Assembly: GCA_016722635.1 (NCBI GenBank)
Contig: JADKIX010000003.1
Span: 310,001-374,000, forward strand
Direction: 5' to 3'
Length of the DNA: 64,000 bases
From: Rhodospirillaceae bacterium
GTDB taxonomy: Bacteria > Pseudomonadota > Alphaproteobacteria > JAEUKQ01
Made by a program: the position numbers and the translations under genes. Under the pieces are notes generated by a model. That model had not been told where the DNA came from. It worked only from the letters and a program-made list of their open reading frames with translations, and ran no database searches. Numbering within the stretch: the stretch's first letter is position 1; each line of letters opens with the position of its first letter. Shown piece by piece: positions 41,171 through 49,923 of this stretch.

Positions 41171-41650
41171 ATGTCCGACACCCCCAAAAAAGAAGACCAA
41201 AAAAAACCTCTATTGGTTCAACTAGATGATGCGTCCGATACTGCCATTGAAGAATTCATCACGCGTTCTATTGCTAATATGATCGCGTTGATCCCACCGG
41301 ATGAAATTACGAAAGACCCCGAAAAACTTGATGCACTTGCCCAAGCAACGGCGGTTTTAGTTAAAGCCGTTGAGAAATATGTCCGCGATCAGCAACTGGC
41401 GGAGGAGGCCGCACAAGCAAAGGCCAACAAGAAGAAGACTAGGGCGGCTGATAAAGGCAGCAAAGATTTGAAACAAGCCGACCAACCTATTCCCCTATTC
41501 TTCCTACCCCTACGTAAAAAACATGATCCCCAACAACCAGTGGAAAACCCCGAAAAACTGACGCTAAGCAGCCAAACCTCCGAGGCCGCCCCTGAAGGCA
41601 AGGCTAACAAGATTGGCCGCAGGCGTAAAAAAAGCAACCAGCGCGAATAA
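41171..41650 (+). CDS. Hypothetical charged protein, 159 residues
   Basis: I do not recognise this protein. It has a short folded-looking helical region, about residues 15-80 (TAIEEFITRSIANMIALIPP, then DALAQATAVLVKAVEKYVRD). A Lys/Ala/Gln-rich, probably disordered tail follows, containing IPLFFLPLRKKHDP and ending RRRKKSNQRE. There is no Cys, signal peptide or membrane helix. The ATG at 41171 has AGGAG 7 nt upstream; a TTG at 41165 overlaps that site and is rejected. It precedes the YcaO-TfuA genes by 421 bp and shares an upstream 11-nt element with them, so co-regulation is possible. Nucleic-acid binding by the basic tail is only a guess. Confidence 0.6.
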   Translation: MSDTPKKEDQKKPLLVQLDDASDTAIEEFITRSIANMIALIPPDEITKDPEKLDALAQATAVLVKAVEKYVRDQQLAEEAAQAKANKKKTRAADKGSKDLKQADQPIPLFFLPLRKKHDPQQPVENPEKLTLSSQTSEAAPEGKANKIGRRRKKSNQRE

Positions 41651-41838
41651 TGCCACACACAGTTTTTTAGGCGCACCACAAAAAGGATTAGAGAAAAAGT
41701 TATTTAGTCATTTGGTCAATGGGAATCATGAGGTTGTAGCCCTTAAATAGATTTTCATTGATAGACGAGTTTAGCAGGATTATTCACTTACGTCACAGGT
41801 TTTGCTCAACAATCCTATGAACCTAGTCAACCCCTGCT

Positions 41839-41883
41839 AAAACTGGATCCCAGACATAATCGTCTGGGATTTTCAGTTTTTGA
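41839..41883 (+). terminator. Long hairpin between the orphan gene and ycaO
   Basis: ATCCCAGAC (41847-41855) pairs with GTCTGGGAT (41862-41870), and AAAACTG (41839-41845) pairs with CAGTTTT (41874-41880). The stem is 9 + 7 bp with a small internal loop and a T-run. It probably terminates the 41171-41650 transcript, although it lies 190 bp after the stop. Confidence 0.7.
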
Positions 41884-41904
41884 AGACCAGTAATATCTTA
41901 AAAA

Positions 41905-41920
41905 GATCAAGCTATTGATC
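41905..41920. promoter_or_regulatory. Perfect palindrome GATCAA-N4-TTGATC upstream of ycaO
   Basis: GATCAA (41905-41910) and TTGATC (41915-41920) form a 6+4+6 dyad about 150 bp before ycaO. It has the half-sites of a Crp/Fnr box in the everted order. It could be an operator or fold into a small hairpin. Confidence 0.4.
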
Positions 41921-41961
41921 CTATAATCAGTAACAAGTAAGGATAGTATCATTTTTAAAAT

Positions 41962-41975
41962 GTGATCAACATCAT
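41962..41975 (+). promoter_or_regulatory. Crp/Fnr-like box GTGAT-N4-ATCAT, site 2
   Basis: GTGATCAACATCAT lies 97 bp before the ycaO start and differs from the Fnr consensus TTGAT-N4-ATCAA by one base in each arm. A Crp/Fnr-family gene is third in this cluster. Binding is inferred. Confidence 0.5.
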
Positions 41976-42071
41976 TTAAAAGCGATATTTTTGATGTGAT
42001 GCTTCCAAATTATGTTTGGATTAGAATTGTGTTTAGATTTGTGTGGTAAACAATTTTCATAGCGTTGGATC

Positions 42072-43373
42072 ATGATCAGTTTCCCCCTCTCCTCCTTACT
42101 CCACAAACCCACTGCAGCCCTTGGTAACCACACCCTGGGGATTGACAGCTCGTTTATCAAGTCTTCCCAACATGGCCATGGCGAACGACTGGTTTCTTCC
42201 CAGGAAACCGTTGAACGGGTACAAGGCTTGTTTCCGGTATTTGGCATTACACGCGTGGCCAACGTAACAGGGTTGGACCATATTGGTATCCCTGTCGTCA
42301 TGGTTACACGTCCCAACTCACGTTCCATTTCCGTATCCCAAGGGAAAGGTACCTCCTTGCATGCGGCGAAAGCCTCCGGGATCATGGAGGCAATTGAAGG
42401 ATACCATGCCGAAAATATTACCCTTCCCTTACGGCTAGCTAGTTATGCGGAGATGTTTTATGCCCATAAACTGCCTGATTTAAACCTTCTGCCGCGGATA
42501 TCGGGGCGTCCTTTGCAACCCCACGACCAGATTTTGTGGATTGAAGGAACGGATATCCTCAACGCGTGCTCTACCATGGTACCCTATGAGATGGTCAATT
42601 TAAATTTTCGCTTTCCCTTGCCGACCGGTTGTGGTTATTTTCCTGCAAATTCCAATGGATTAGCCTCCGGCAACCATTTGCTGGAAGCCATTAACCATGC
42701 CATCAGCGAGGTGATTGAGCGCGATGCCACCACCCTATGGGATTGCCTTCATGAACAGGCGCAAGAGAAAACCAAGGTTGATTTAACCACTGTGGATGAT
42801 GAGGCTTGCAGCCATTTGCTGAAAAAATATCAGGAAGCGGATGTGTTGGCTGGTGTTTGGGAAAGCACAACTGATATCGGCATTCCGTCTTTCATCTGTC
42901 GAATCATCCAAAATGCCCCGCCACCCCACCATCATTTTCGCCCCGCCACTGGTATGGGGTGCCATCCCAACCGGTCGATTGCCCTAAAACGTGCTTTAAC
43001 AGAAGCGGCGCAAAGCCGCTTAACTTTTATTGCAGGGGCGCGTGATGACATGCCACGCGCTGAATACATCAAGCATCTGCAAGAAGATATGTATCATTCA
43101 TGGCGTCGCAAAATCGATAAAACCAGCCATCAACGTCATTTTCGTGATGGGGCCAGCTTCCAATCCCACAGCTTGGCAGAAGACATAGATTGGCAATTAA
43201 CGCGGCTAAAAGCTTCGGGAATTACCCAAGTGATTGTAGTGAACCTGACCCGGGAAGAGTTTGAAATCCCCGTTGTGAAAGTGATTATTCCGGGACTTGA
43301 GGGTATAGCCTCCTCCCGTTCCTATATATTTGGCGCACGCGCCCAAAACATTTTAAAGCAAAACCATCTATGA
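42072..43373 (+). CDS. YcaO-domain protein (TfuA-associated)
   Basis: A 433-residue YcaO cyclodehydratase/thioamide synthetase homologue. Conserved parts are FGITRVANVTGLDHIGIPVV near residue 56, SVSQGKGTSLHAAKASGIME with EAIEGYHAEN (ATP/Mg-binding glutamates), INHAISEVIERDATTLWDCL and ALTEAAQSRLTFIAGARDD. YcaO enzymes use ATP to phosphorylate backbone amides of peptides, forming azolines, or thioamides when paired with TfuA. The adjacent tfuA overlaps by 4 bp (ATGA), so thioamidation is the likely reaction. No leader-binding (RRE) domain is fused. The substrate is unknown. Crp/Fnr-like dyads lie upstream. Confidence 0.92.
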   Translation: MISFPLSSLLHKPTAALGNHTLGIDSSFIKSSQHGHGERLVSSQETVERVQGLFPVFGITRVANVTGLDHIGIPVVMVTRPNSRSISVSQGKGTSLHAAKASGIMEAIEGYHAENITLPLRLASYAEMFYAHKLPDLNLLPRISGRPLQPHDQILWIEGTDILNACSTMVPYEMVNLNFRFPLPTGCGYFPANSNGLASGNHLLEAINHAISEVIERDATTLWDCLHEQAQEKTKVDLTTVDDEACSHLLKKYQEADVLAGVWESTTDIGIPSFICRIIQNAPPPHHHFRPATGMGCHPNRSIALKRALTEAAQSRLTFIAGARDDMPRAEYIKHLQEDMYHSWRRKIDKTSHQRHFRDGASFQSHSLAEDIDWQLTRLKASGITQVIVVNLTREEFEIPVVKVIIPGLEGIASSRSYIFGARAQNILKQNHL

Positions 43374-44110
43374 CAAATATCCATATTTTTACAGGCCCCA
43401 CCATGTCCGCCGATATAATCCTACAAGAACTGCCAGGTGCCACGGTTTGGCCGCCAGTTGCGGAAGGTGATATCTATCGATTAGCTTTGCAAAAACCTGC
43501 GATTATCGGGATTATTGATGGATATTTCGGCAACCTTCCTTCTGTCTGGCATAAAGAAATATTATTCGCTTTGAAAGAAGGTATTCATGTCATCGGCAGC
43601 AGCAGTATGGGCGCTTTGCGGGCGTCTGAATTAAGTGATTTTGGCATGATTGGATGCGGTGCTATTTACGAAGATTATATCCAAGGAAGGGTAGAAGATG
43701 ACGACGAAGTCACCATCGTCCACGGCCCAGCAGAACTTGGTTTCGTAGGGTTATCTGAAGCTATGATTAATATCCGTTATACCTTAGCTGAAGCCAGAAA
43801 ACAAAAAATTATTTCTGAATCCACCCACCAACAATTAATTGCCTATGCCAAAAATCTTTACTATCCTTCACGCTCCTATCCAGCTTTGTGGGATTTTGCC
43901 GCTGCCAGCAAGCTACCACAAGATGAAACCTTGAATTTGCGCTCCTGGATAAAAACTGGACATATTGATCAAAAATTGTTGGATGCCAAAGAAATGCTTG
44001 ATATGATAAAAAATATGGTACGACAATCTATAGGTCCAAAGTCGGTTATTTATCATTTCGAGCATACAAGTTTTTGGGAGCAGGCAGTCCTACAAAACAA
44101 GTCCGTTTAA
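43370..44110 (+). CDS. tfuA: TfuA-like protein
   Basis: A 246-residue TfuA-domain protein. It begins IHIFTGPTMSADIILQELPG, with VWPPVAEGDIYRLALQKPAI and the core block IGIIDGYFGNLPSVWHKEIL. HVIGSSSMGALRASELSDFG and EDDDEVTIVHGPAEL complete the pattern. TfuA partners of YcaO are thought to recruit or activate a sulfur donor for thioamide formation, as shown for thioglycine in methyl-coenzyme M reductase. It is translationally coupled to ycaO. The C-terminal 60 residues are variable and without a known domain. Confidence 0.93.
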   Translation: MTNIHIFTGPTMSADIILQELPGATVWPPVAEGDIYRLALQKPAIIGIIDGYFGNLPSVWHKEILFALKEGIHVIGSSSMGALRASELSDFGMIGCGAIYEDYIQGRVEDDDEVTIVHGPAELGFVGLSEAMINIRYTLAEARKQKIISESTHQQLIAYAKNLYYPSRSYPALWDFAAASKLPQDETLNLRSWIKTGHIDQKLLDAKEMLDMIKNMVRQSIGPKSVIYHFEHTSFWEQAVLQNKSV

Positions 44111-44153
44111 ATTATCTTTATCCCGTTATTTCTTTGAAAGATTGGTGATTGAT

Positions 44154-44840
44154 ATGAAAGAACCTTCCGTCAAAAAACCAGCCTTTATGGAACAGTTAAC
44201 AGAAGATCAGTTGGAAGAACTGATTGCTTTGGGACAGCCCCTGAAGTTTATCAAAAACTCTTTTGTCTTCCATAAAGGCGATCCAGGAGATAATGTTTAC
44301 ATCCTCCGGCAAGGCCGGATTGCCGTGATCACGTTTTCCGCTGATGGCCGCGAGATGTTTTTAAATATTCTAGAATCCGGGGAAGCGTTTGGCGAAATAG
44401 CTGTTATTGACGGCATGCCTAGAACTGCCTCTGCCCAGGCTATCGCTGACTCAGATTTGGTCATGATCAACCGGGAGAATTTTCTTAATTTCCTGCAAAC
44501 CCATCCGCTTTTATGTATTAAGCTGCTTGAAATGTTATGCCAGCGTTTAAGATGGGCCAATTCGCAGGTGGAAAATACCATATTTTTAACGGCTCCTTTG
44601 CGTTTGGCAAGGGCTTTGGCCAATTTAGGCAAAATTCATGGCATATCGCATCCGTTGGGAATTAAAATTGGGCTTTATCTGCCGCAAGAACGTTTGGCCA
44701 ATTTAATCGGCGTAACGCGCGAAAGTACGAATAAATTCCTTAAGACATTGGAAAGAAAAGGCTTTATTTATTGTATCAAAAGAGAAATCATTATCCATGA
44801 TATGCATAAATTAGAAACGGTGACCGACGAGCATTTTTAA
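44154..44840 (+). CDS. Crp/Fnr family transcriptional regulator
   Basis: About 228 residues from the ATG at 44154; upstream TTG/GTG starts at 44142 and 44145 are possible. The cyclic-nucleotide-binding-like domain has FVFHKGDPGDNVYILRQGRI and SGEAFGEIAVIDGMPRTASA, close to the cAMP phosphate-binding cassette (GExA...RxA), with Arg and Ala present. The C-terminal winged helix contains LPQERLANLIGVTRESTNKF. The N-terminal FeS cysteines of Fnr are absent, so direct oxygen sensing through a cluster is unlikely. It follows tfuA by 43 bp on the same strand and may control the ycaO operon through the dyads at 41905-41975. The effector is unknown. Confidence 0.9.
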   Translation: MKEPSVKKPAFMEQLTEDQLEELIALGQPLKFIKNSFVFHKGDPGDNVYILRQGRIAVITFSADGREMFLNILESGEAFGEIAVIDGMPRTASAQAIADSDLVMINRENFLNFLQTHPLLCIKLLEMLCQRLRWANSQVENTIFLTAPLRLARALANLGKIHGISHPLGIKIGLYLPQERLANLIGVTRESTNKFLKTLERKGFIYCIKREIIIHDMHKLETVTDEHF

Positions 44841-44948
44841 TCATTCTCTTCGGTATATTTCTTCTGCTTAAACCCTAAGATACATAGATGATCGTTGCTT
44901 GATCAGTTGTTACAAGCCCCTCCTTGCGCCAGCCAGGTTCCAAGTGCC

Positions 44949-46640
44949 TTAATCGTTTACCCACCAAGTTTCCGGGAATATATATCCCGCCGGGTGCAAT
45001 TCAAAATTCTGCACCCGCTTATTCATTACCGCATAAATTGATAGCCAAAATGGTTGGCAGATAGGGCCTTCATCTTGCATCAGCAATTCAATTTCCCGCA
45101 TTTGGTTGGAACGGTCCTTGGGATTTAATATCCCCCCAGCTTTATCCAACATTTCATCGAGACGGATATTTGAGAACTGGGTGATATTGCCAGGAACATG
45201 ACTGCGGTAAGACGTGTTAAGGGTCATAATCCCTAATGGCCGGTGCGGCCACGCCACAAACGCAAAGGGATAATCATTGGAATTGATTGCTTGGTCAAAG
45301 GCGACGGATGGCTGCGGCCTAACGGTAACAGTGATATTAATTTCTTTCCACATTTGGGCGATCGCCTGGGTTGTCAACATTTCCCATTCCACATTTTGGC
45401 GGCATAATATTTCCGTATTAAACCCTCTACTGTACCCTGCTTGGCGCATTAATTCCTTGGCTTCATCAATATTGGCACGGAAGGGGGTAATGGCTGCATA
45501 ATCAGGGTGGGTTTGACAAACATGGTGATGTTCGGCTGCAACCCCTAACCCGTTATATCCAATCTGCAATAATTTCTGGTTGTCCAAAGCAAGGCGCATG
45601 GCCTTACGTAACCTGGGATCTTGGCACAAAGGATGCACCATTAACATGCGCACCAAACCGGTCTGCGCCGAATCCGCGCGAGCAATTTTTAAATAAGGCA
45701 TCCTTAAGACAGTGGAATATTGGTTAAGATTAAGCTCTTGCATACCATCGATTTGCTGGTCAGCCAACACTTGAAGTGATCGGGCTGGATCACCTGTGAA
45801 ATTGCTAATTTCTATCATATCAATTTTGGCAGGCTTTTCCCAAAAGTCAGGCCGACGTTTGAAAACAGCATAGCGACCTGGTGCAAAATCGATCAGGCGA
45901 TATGGCCCTGTACCTAACATGTCAACTTTAAATTCGCCACCGTCAGCAGGATGTAAAATATAGGCGCCATAAAAGGCCAAATGCTCTGGCAAAGAGATTT
46001 GGGGAAGCTTGGTATTGATACGAAATGTATGGCTGTTGATCCGCTGAATAGCATTATTTGACCATAGTCTGTATTGATTTTCTGGATTGGCTTTTGCACC
46101 TGTTGTAGAGCCTGCTGATTGTTCTAGCATGTAACTGGCCATTAATGGCAGCATGGATGAATTGAGCCTGACATCTAACCAGCGGTGGATATTCCAAATG
46201 ATGTGGTCGACGCTCAATTCTTCCCCATTCGACCAATATATGTTCGGGCGCAGATAAAAAGTCCAACTACGTAAATCCTCAGCCACTTCCCATTTTTCTA
46301 ATAACCATGGCACAGGAAGGTTTTTTGAATTAATCCTTATTAGGGCATCTGTTACCAACCGAAGTATATTGGCCCCATGAACCGTTTGAATTTGATGGGG
46401 GTACAGCAACGAGGGAATGTTCATGGAAAAAGCAACATACCCACCAACTTTCCCTTGATTAGTAGCTGGATCATTGCCGTCATCTTTCGTATCATCACAT
46501 CCGGCAAGGGTTAAAGCAGCAGGCACGGCAACGCCTAGCAACACCATATTTTGAATAAATTGCCGCCGGCTGATAGCTTTGCTTTTGTATTGCGCCTTTA
46601 ATTCATCTACATACGCATGAACGGGAGGAACGGTTGCCAT
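44949..46640 (-). CDS. ABC transporter substrate-binding lipoprotein, peptide family (SBP_bac_5), Tat-exported
   Basis: A 563-residue family-5 solute-binding protein. A twin-arginine signal (SRRQFIQNMVLLGVAVPAAL, about residues 24-43) runs into a lipobox LAGC with Cys near 48. The mature domain shows WTFYLRPNIYWSNGEELSVD, LGTGPYRLIDFAPGRYAVFK and a C-terminal EGPICQPFWLSIYAVMNKR. Family members bind oligopeptides, nickel or glutathione for ABC import. No permease or ATPase genes are adjacent, which is unusual. It is convergent with the Crp/Fnr gene, 108 bp apart. A link to the product of the YcaO-TfuA cluster is possible but unproven. Confidence 0.88.
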   Translation of the reverse strand: MATVPPVHAYVDELKAQYKSKAISRRQFIQNMVLLGVAVPAALTLAGCDDTKDDGNDPATNQGKVGGYVAFSMNIPSLLYPHQIQTVHGANILRLVTDALIRINSKNLPVPWLLEKWEVAEDLRSWTFYLRPNIYWSNGEELSVDHIIWNIHRWLDVRLNSSMLPLMASYMLEQSAGSTTGAKANPENQYRLWSNNAIQRINSHTFRINTKLPQISLPEHLAFYGAYILHPADGGEFKVDMLGTGPYRLIDFAPGRYAVFKRRPDFWEKPAKIDMIEISNFTGDPARSLQVLADQQIDGMQELNLNQYSTVLRMPYLKIARADSAQTGLVRMLMVHPLCQDPRLRKAMRLALDNQKLLQIGYNGLGVAAEHHHVCQTHPDYAAITPFRANIDEAKELMRQAGYSRGFNTEILCRQNVEWEMLTTQAIAQMWKEINITVTVRPQPSVAFDQAINSNDYPFAFVAWPHRPLGIMTLNTSYRSHVPGNITQFSNIRLDEMLDKAGGILNPKDRSNQMREIELLMQDEGPICQPFWLSIYAVMNKRVQNFELHPAGYIFPETWWVND

Positions 46641-46842
46641 TTTTATAGATATTGTCCTTGCGATCCTAAATATTTCAACGAACGTATTTAATCATAATAA
46701 TCATTTAAAATAAACGTTTATCAATCAGTTGGTTTATTATATTTTTATTCCTATATAAACATACTAGCCAAATTCAGCTTTAATCGGCTATGAATGGTAT
46801 ATTATTTTGATAACGTAAACATCCAAAAAATACGGAGCAAAA

Positions 46843-47265
46843 ATGTTAAATCCCCATCATGCCCTTATATATGTTATGGTAATCATCTCAGCCGCTGATC
46901 GCGAGATGACTGATCATGAAATGATGATGATAGGATCCATTGTCCGTCAATTGCCACTATTTAAGGAATTCCCCATTGAAAATTTGCCTAAAGTAGCCGC
47001 CGAATGTGCACAACTTTTATCAGGCAAATCGAAAATTAACCAAGTTTTACAAAGTATTAAGCAATCTATCCCCCCCGCTATCCGGGAAACAGCCTATGTC
47101 ATTGCCTGTGATATTGCGGCAGCTGACGGTCAAGTTAGCAATGAGGAAGCGCGGACTTTAGAATTACTGCGTAACCGTCTTAAGATTGATCAATTAATTT
47201 CCTCAGCTATCGAACGGACGGCTAAAGCAAGATACATGCCGATGCCCAAAATTAAAGATCAATAG
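46843..47265 (+). CDS. TerB-family protein (tellurite-resistance domain)
   Basis: A 140-residue all-helical TerB-like protein. It has the two acidic loop repeats expected of the fold: VMVIISAADREMTDHEMMMI near residue 10 and VIACDIAAADGQVSNEEART near 88. ACGGAG lies 6 nt before the ATG. TerB-like domains bind metal and appear in many stress-related proteins; tellurite resistance itself is not implied, since no other ter genes are present. It is convergent with hrpB (13-bp gap). Confidence 0.85.
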   Translation: MLNPHHALIYVMVIISAADREMTDHEMMMIGSIVRQLPLFKEFPIENLPKVAAECAQLLSGKSKINQVLQSIKQSIPPAIRETAYVIACDIAAADGQVSNEEARTLELLRNRLKIDQLISSAIERTAKARYMPMPKIKDQ

Positions 47266-47278
47266 AATAGACCATAAA

Positions 47279-49846
47279 TCAGTTTTCTTGATTAATGGGA
47301 TTTTCTGGCCAATCATGTTTTGGGTAACGGCCCTTGAGTTCTGTCCGAACTGTTTTATAGCTTCCTTGCCAAAACCCTTGCAAATCATCTGTCGTCTGTA
47401 CAGACCGGCCGGAAGGCGCCAGTAGATGTAATAGCAGCTTGATTTTTCCTGCAAGAATGGTGGGTGTTACTGTGCACCCAAATAAATCTTGAATTCTTAT
47501 GGATAAGCTAGGCCGGTCATGGTCGAGGTAGTCGATCATGATTCTGCGACCCTTAAAAGTAACAAAATATGTTGGTGCTAATTGATCTAACTGCTTCTTT
47601 TGTTGCCAATTAAGTAGCCCTTGTAATATTTCTTCAATATTTACCGCCACAGGATCAAGCTGGTTATGGGCAAAATTAAGATAAGGGATCAACCATTCCT
47701 GATAATTTTCATGTAAAGCCTGGTCGCTGACATCGGGAAATTGCGGAATATCCAAAAATTTACCTATAAAAAGGATGCGTGCTTGCCACTGTTTTAATTG
47801 ATCAGTCCAGTCTAGCTTTTTCAACCCAAAGGACTGGAATAAATCTAATAGTCTTGAAGAGCGATAGACGTGCGGCAGAGCATGAAAAGGGATAGCGATT
47901 TCATTAAGTAAAATGGCACCGTAATAGGAACGCCTACGCGCCTGCCATTTACCAGTTGCTTGATGGGTTACAATTTCCTCAACTGATCGAAGCAAAGGGG
48001 TTTTGATTTTTTTCAAGAAATCTCCTGAAACGGGCGCTGCTAAAAATATTTGGGCATTCACATCCCCACCATCAATATGGGCGATACTAATGAAGTCACG
48101 TTTGGCTAAAGAATCATGCATGGGTAATCTTGCCCCCTTGCCATTAGCCATGAGGAATAAAACCTCTTTTGCATTTTTATCTTGGCTGCCTCTACGCATG
48201 GCAATTTGTTCGGGATAAGCGATAGCCACCAATTGGCCAATTTCTTCCTCAGTAGCTGAATAATTAGTCCCTTTGATCTGCATTTCCTGAAACAAATTTT
48301 TAACTGTTTGGACGATGGTTTGGAAGATCGACTTATCAAGCCCTTGCCCAGAAACTGTCTTCTGTGTTGAGGGATGGATGGCCGATTCTATCATCCGCAG
48401 CCTATCTCCTAGATTAGTATCTTTGGGTTGGCCTGATTGTTTCATAAAATCTCGCTCAGACAACAATGCCGCGAGCATACAAGCATGCCCTAACAAAGCT
48501 GTATTTTTTGTCTGCAATAACAAATGCGCTACCCTAGGATGGAATGGCAAGGCAGCCAATTCTTTCCCGTACCCAGTGATGTGATGCAGGTGGTCAATCG
48601 CATTAATGTTTTCCAACATTATATTTGCTTGCTTGATAGCCAGTTCGGGGGGGCTAGTCACCCATGATAACGCATCAATTTCGGTTCCCCAGAATTTGAT
48701 TGCCAACACTATAGCGGCCACATCAATAACCGCCATTTCTGGCAGGTGATGTGGTAAGCGCAATTTATGGTCCGCTGCGCTCCATAAACGATAACAAAAT
48801 CCTGGACTGTTCCGCCCAGCCCTTCCAGCTCGTTGATTGGCTGTTGCTACAGAAGATTTGATAGTAATCAGCTGATTAAGACCACTTGATTGATCATATA
48901 TGTTTCGTCGGCTTAGGCCACTGTCAATCACAATGGTGACACCAGGGATGGTTAAGCTGGTTTCCGCAATGGAGGTTGCCAAAATAATTCTTCGTTGATG
49001 ATTTAAGTTTTTTAAGATGTCTGCCTGCTGTTGATAAGGCAAATCCGCATAGAGCGGCAAGACCGTGGCTTCTTGTAATAAGGGATGACGTTTTAAATCA
49101 TCAGCCAAGCGCCTAATTTCTGAAACCCCTGGCAGAAAAAATAAGATGTCCCCTCGCCTATTTTGCCATGCTTGGGACAGCACACGTTGATAATGGTTTT
49201 CAAGCGATTCAAACGTTTCTTTGGCATCATAAAAAATATCAACCGGATAGGCCTTACCTTCGACAAAAAAATATGGAGCTTCTGGCAAAACATTTCGTAA
49301 TTCATTGATATTCAGGGTAGCCGACATAATCATTAAACGTAAATCTGGCCTTAAAATTTGTTGACTATTCAAACACAAGGTTAAGGCTAAATCGCTATCG
49401 GCCCGCCTTTCATGAAATTCATCAAATATGACCAAAGCGACCTTTCCTAACCCCTGATTTTGTTGTAAATACCTTAAAAACAACCCGTCCGTCATCACTT
49501 CAATTTTGGTTTTTGGGGTGATTGCAGACTCACCACGCACCCGGAAACCTACCCTTTCGCCTACCTTTTCCCCAAGTAACGCAGCCATACGGGCAGCAGC
49601 CATTTTTGCAGCTATACGCCTAGGCTCTAACATAATAATTTTTTTATTTTGTAACCATTCTGTTTGTAAAACAAGTAAAGGGATGATGGTAGTTTTTCCA
49701 GCCCCTGGCATAGCCTGCAAAATAACATTAATGGGTTGCTCTAACACCTTTATTAAATCCGGCACAATTTGCCAAATAGGCAAATGGCCTATTTCCAAAA
49801 TGATTTCTTTTGTTAGCCACGGAAAATTAGTGAAGGAGGAGATCAT
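47279..49846 (-). CDS. hrpB: ATP-dependent helicase HrpB
   Basis: An 855-residue DExH helicase. Motif I is QAMPGAGKTTIIPLLVL, Ia MLEPRRIAAKMAAARMA, II IFDEFHERRADSD (a DEFH box typical of HrpB), III SATLN, V SIAETSLTIPGVTIVID and VI QRAGRAGRNSPG. HA2 and the HrpB C-terminal domain follow, the latter with LAPSGRSVQTTDDLQGFWQG. It is an RNA or nucleic-acid helicase of uncertain substrate. The start MISSFTNFPW is conserved-looking. It is divergent from the MFS gene with a 77-bp gap. Confidence 0.95.
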   Translation of the reverse strand: MISSFTNFPWLTKEIILEIGHLPIWQIVPDLIKVLEQPINVILQAMPGAGKTTIIPLLVLQTEWLQNKKIIMLEPRRIAAKMAAARMAALLGEKVGERVGFRVRGESAITPKTKIEVMTDGLFLRYLQQNQGLGKVALVIFDEFHERRADSDLALTLCLNSQQILRPDLRLMIMSATLNINELRNVLPEAPYFFVEGKAYPVDIFYDAKETFESLENHYQRVLSQAWQNRRGDILFFLPGVSEIRRLADDLKRHPLLQEATVLPLYADLPYQQQADILKNLNHQRRIILATSIAETSLTIPGVTIVIDSGLSRRNIYDQSSGLNQLITIKSSVATANQRAGRAGRNSPGFCYRLWSAADHKLRLPHHLPEMAVIDVAAIVLAIKFWGTEIDALSWVTSPPELAIKQANIMLENINAIDHLHHITGYGKELAALPFHPRVAHLLLQTKNTALLGHACMLAALLSERDFMKQSGQPKDTNLGDRLRMIESAIHPSTQKTVSGQGLDKSIFQTIVQTVKNLFQEMQIKGTNYSATEEEIGQLVAIAYPEQIAMRRGSQDKNAKEVLFLMANGKGARLPMHDSLAKRDFISIAHIDGGDVNAQIFLAAPVSGDFLKKIKTPLLRSVEEIVTHQATGKWQARRRSYYGAILLNEIAIPFHALPHVYRSSRLLDLFQSFGLKKLDWTDQLKQWQARILFIGKFLDIPQFPDVSDQALHENYQEWLIPYLNFAHNQLDPVAVNIEEILQGLLNWQQKKQLDQLAPTYFVTFKGRRIMIDYLDHDRPSLSIRIQDLFGCTVTPTILAGKIKLLLHLLAPSGRSVQTTDDLQGFWQGSYKTVRTELKGRYPKHDWPENPINQEN

Positions 49847-49923
49847 GTGGAGGTTATCTATTGATAAGGCTTTAAATTAACTCTATGAATTAGCATACTA
49901 TTTTTTTAAAATGTTGGTTATAG

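Noticed and set aside
41999..42049. 16-codon frame directly upstream of ycaO
   Set aside because: No Shine-Dalgarno and no Cys/Ser/Gly core; most likely chance in the promoter region.
42096..42385. Minus-strand frames over ycaO
   Set aside because: They mirror the ycaO coding pattern and lack starts or domains.
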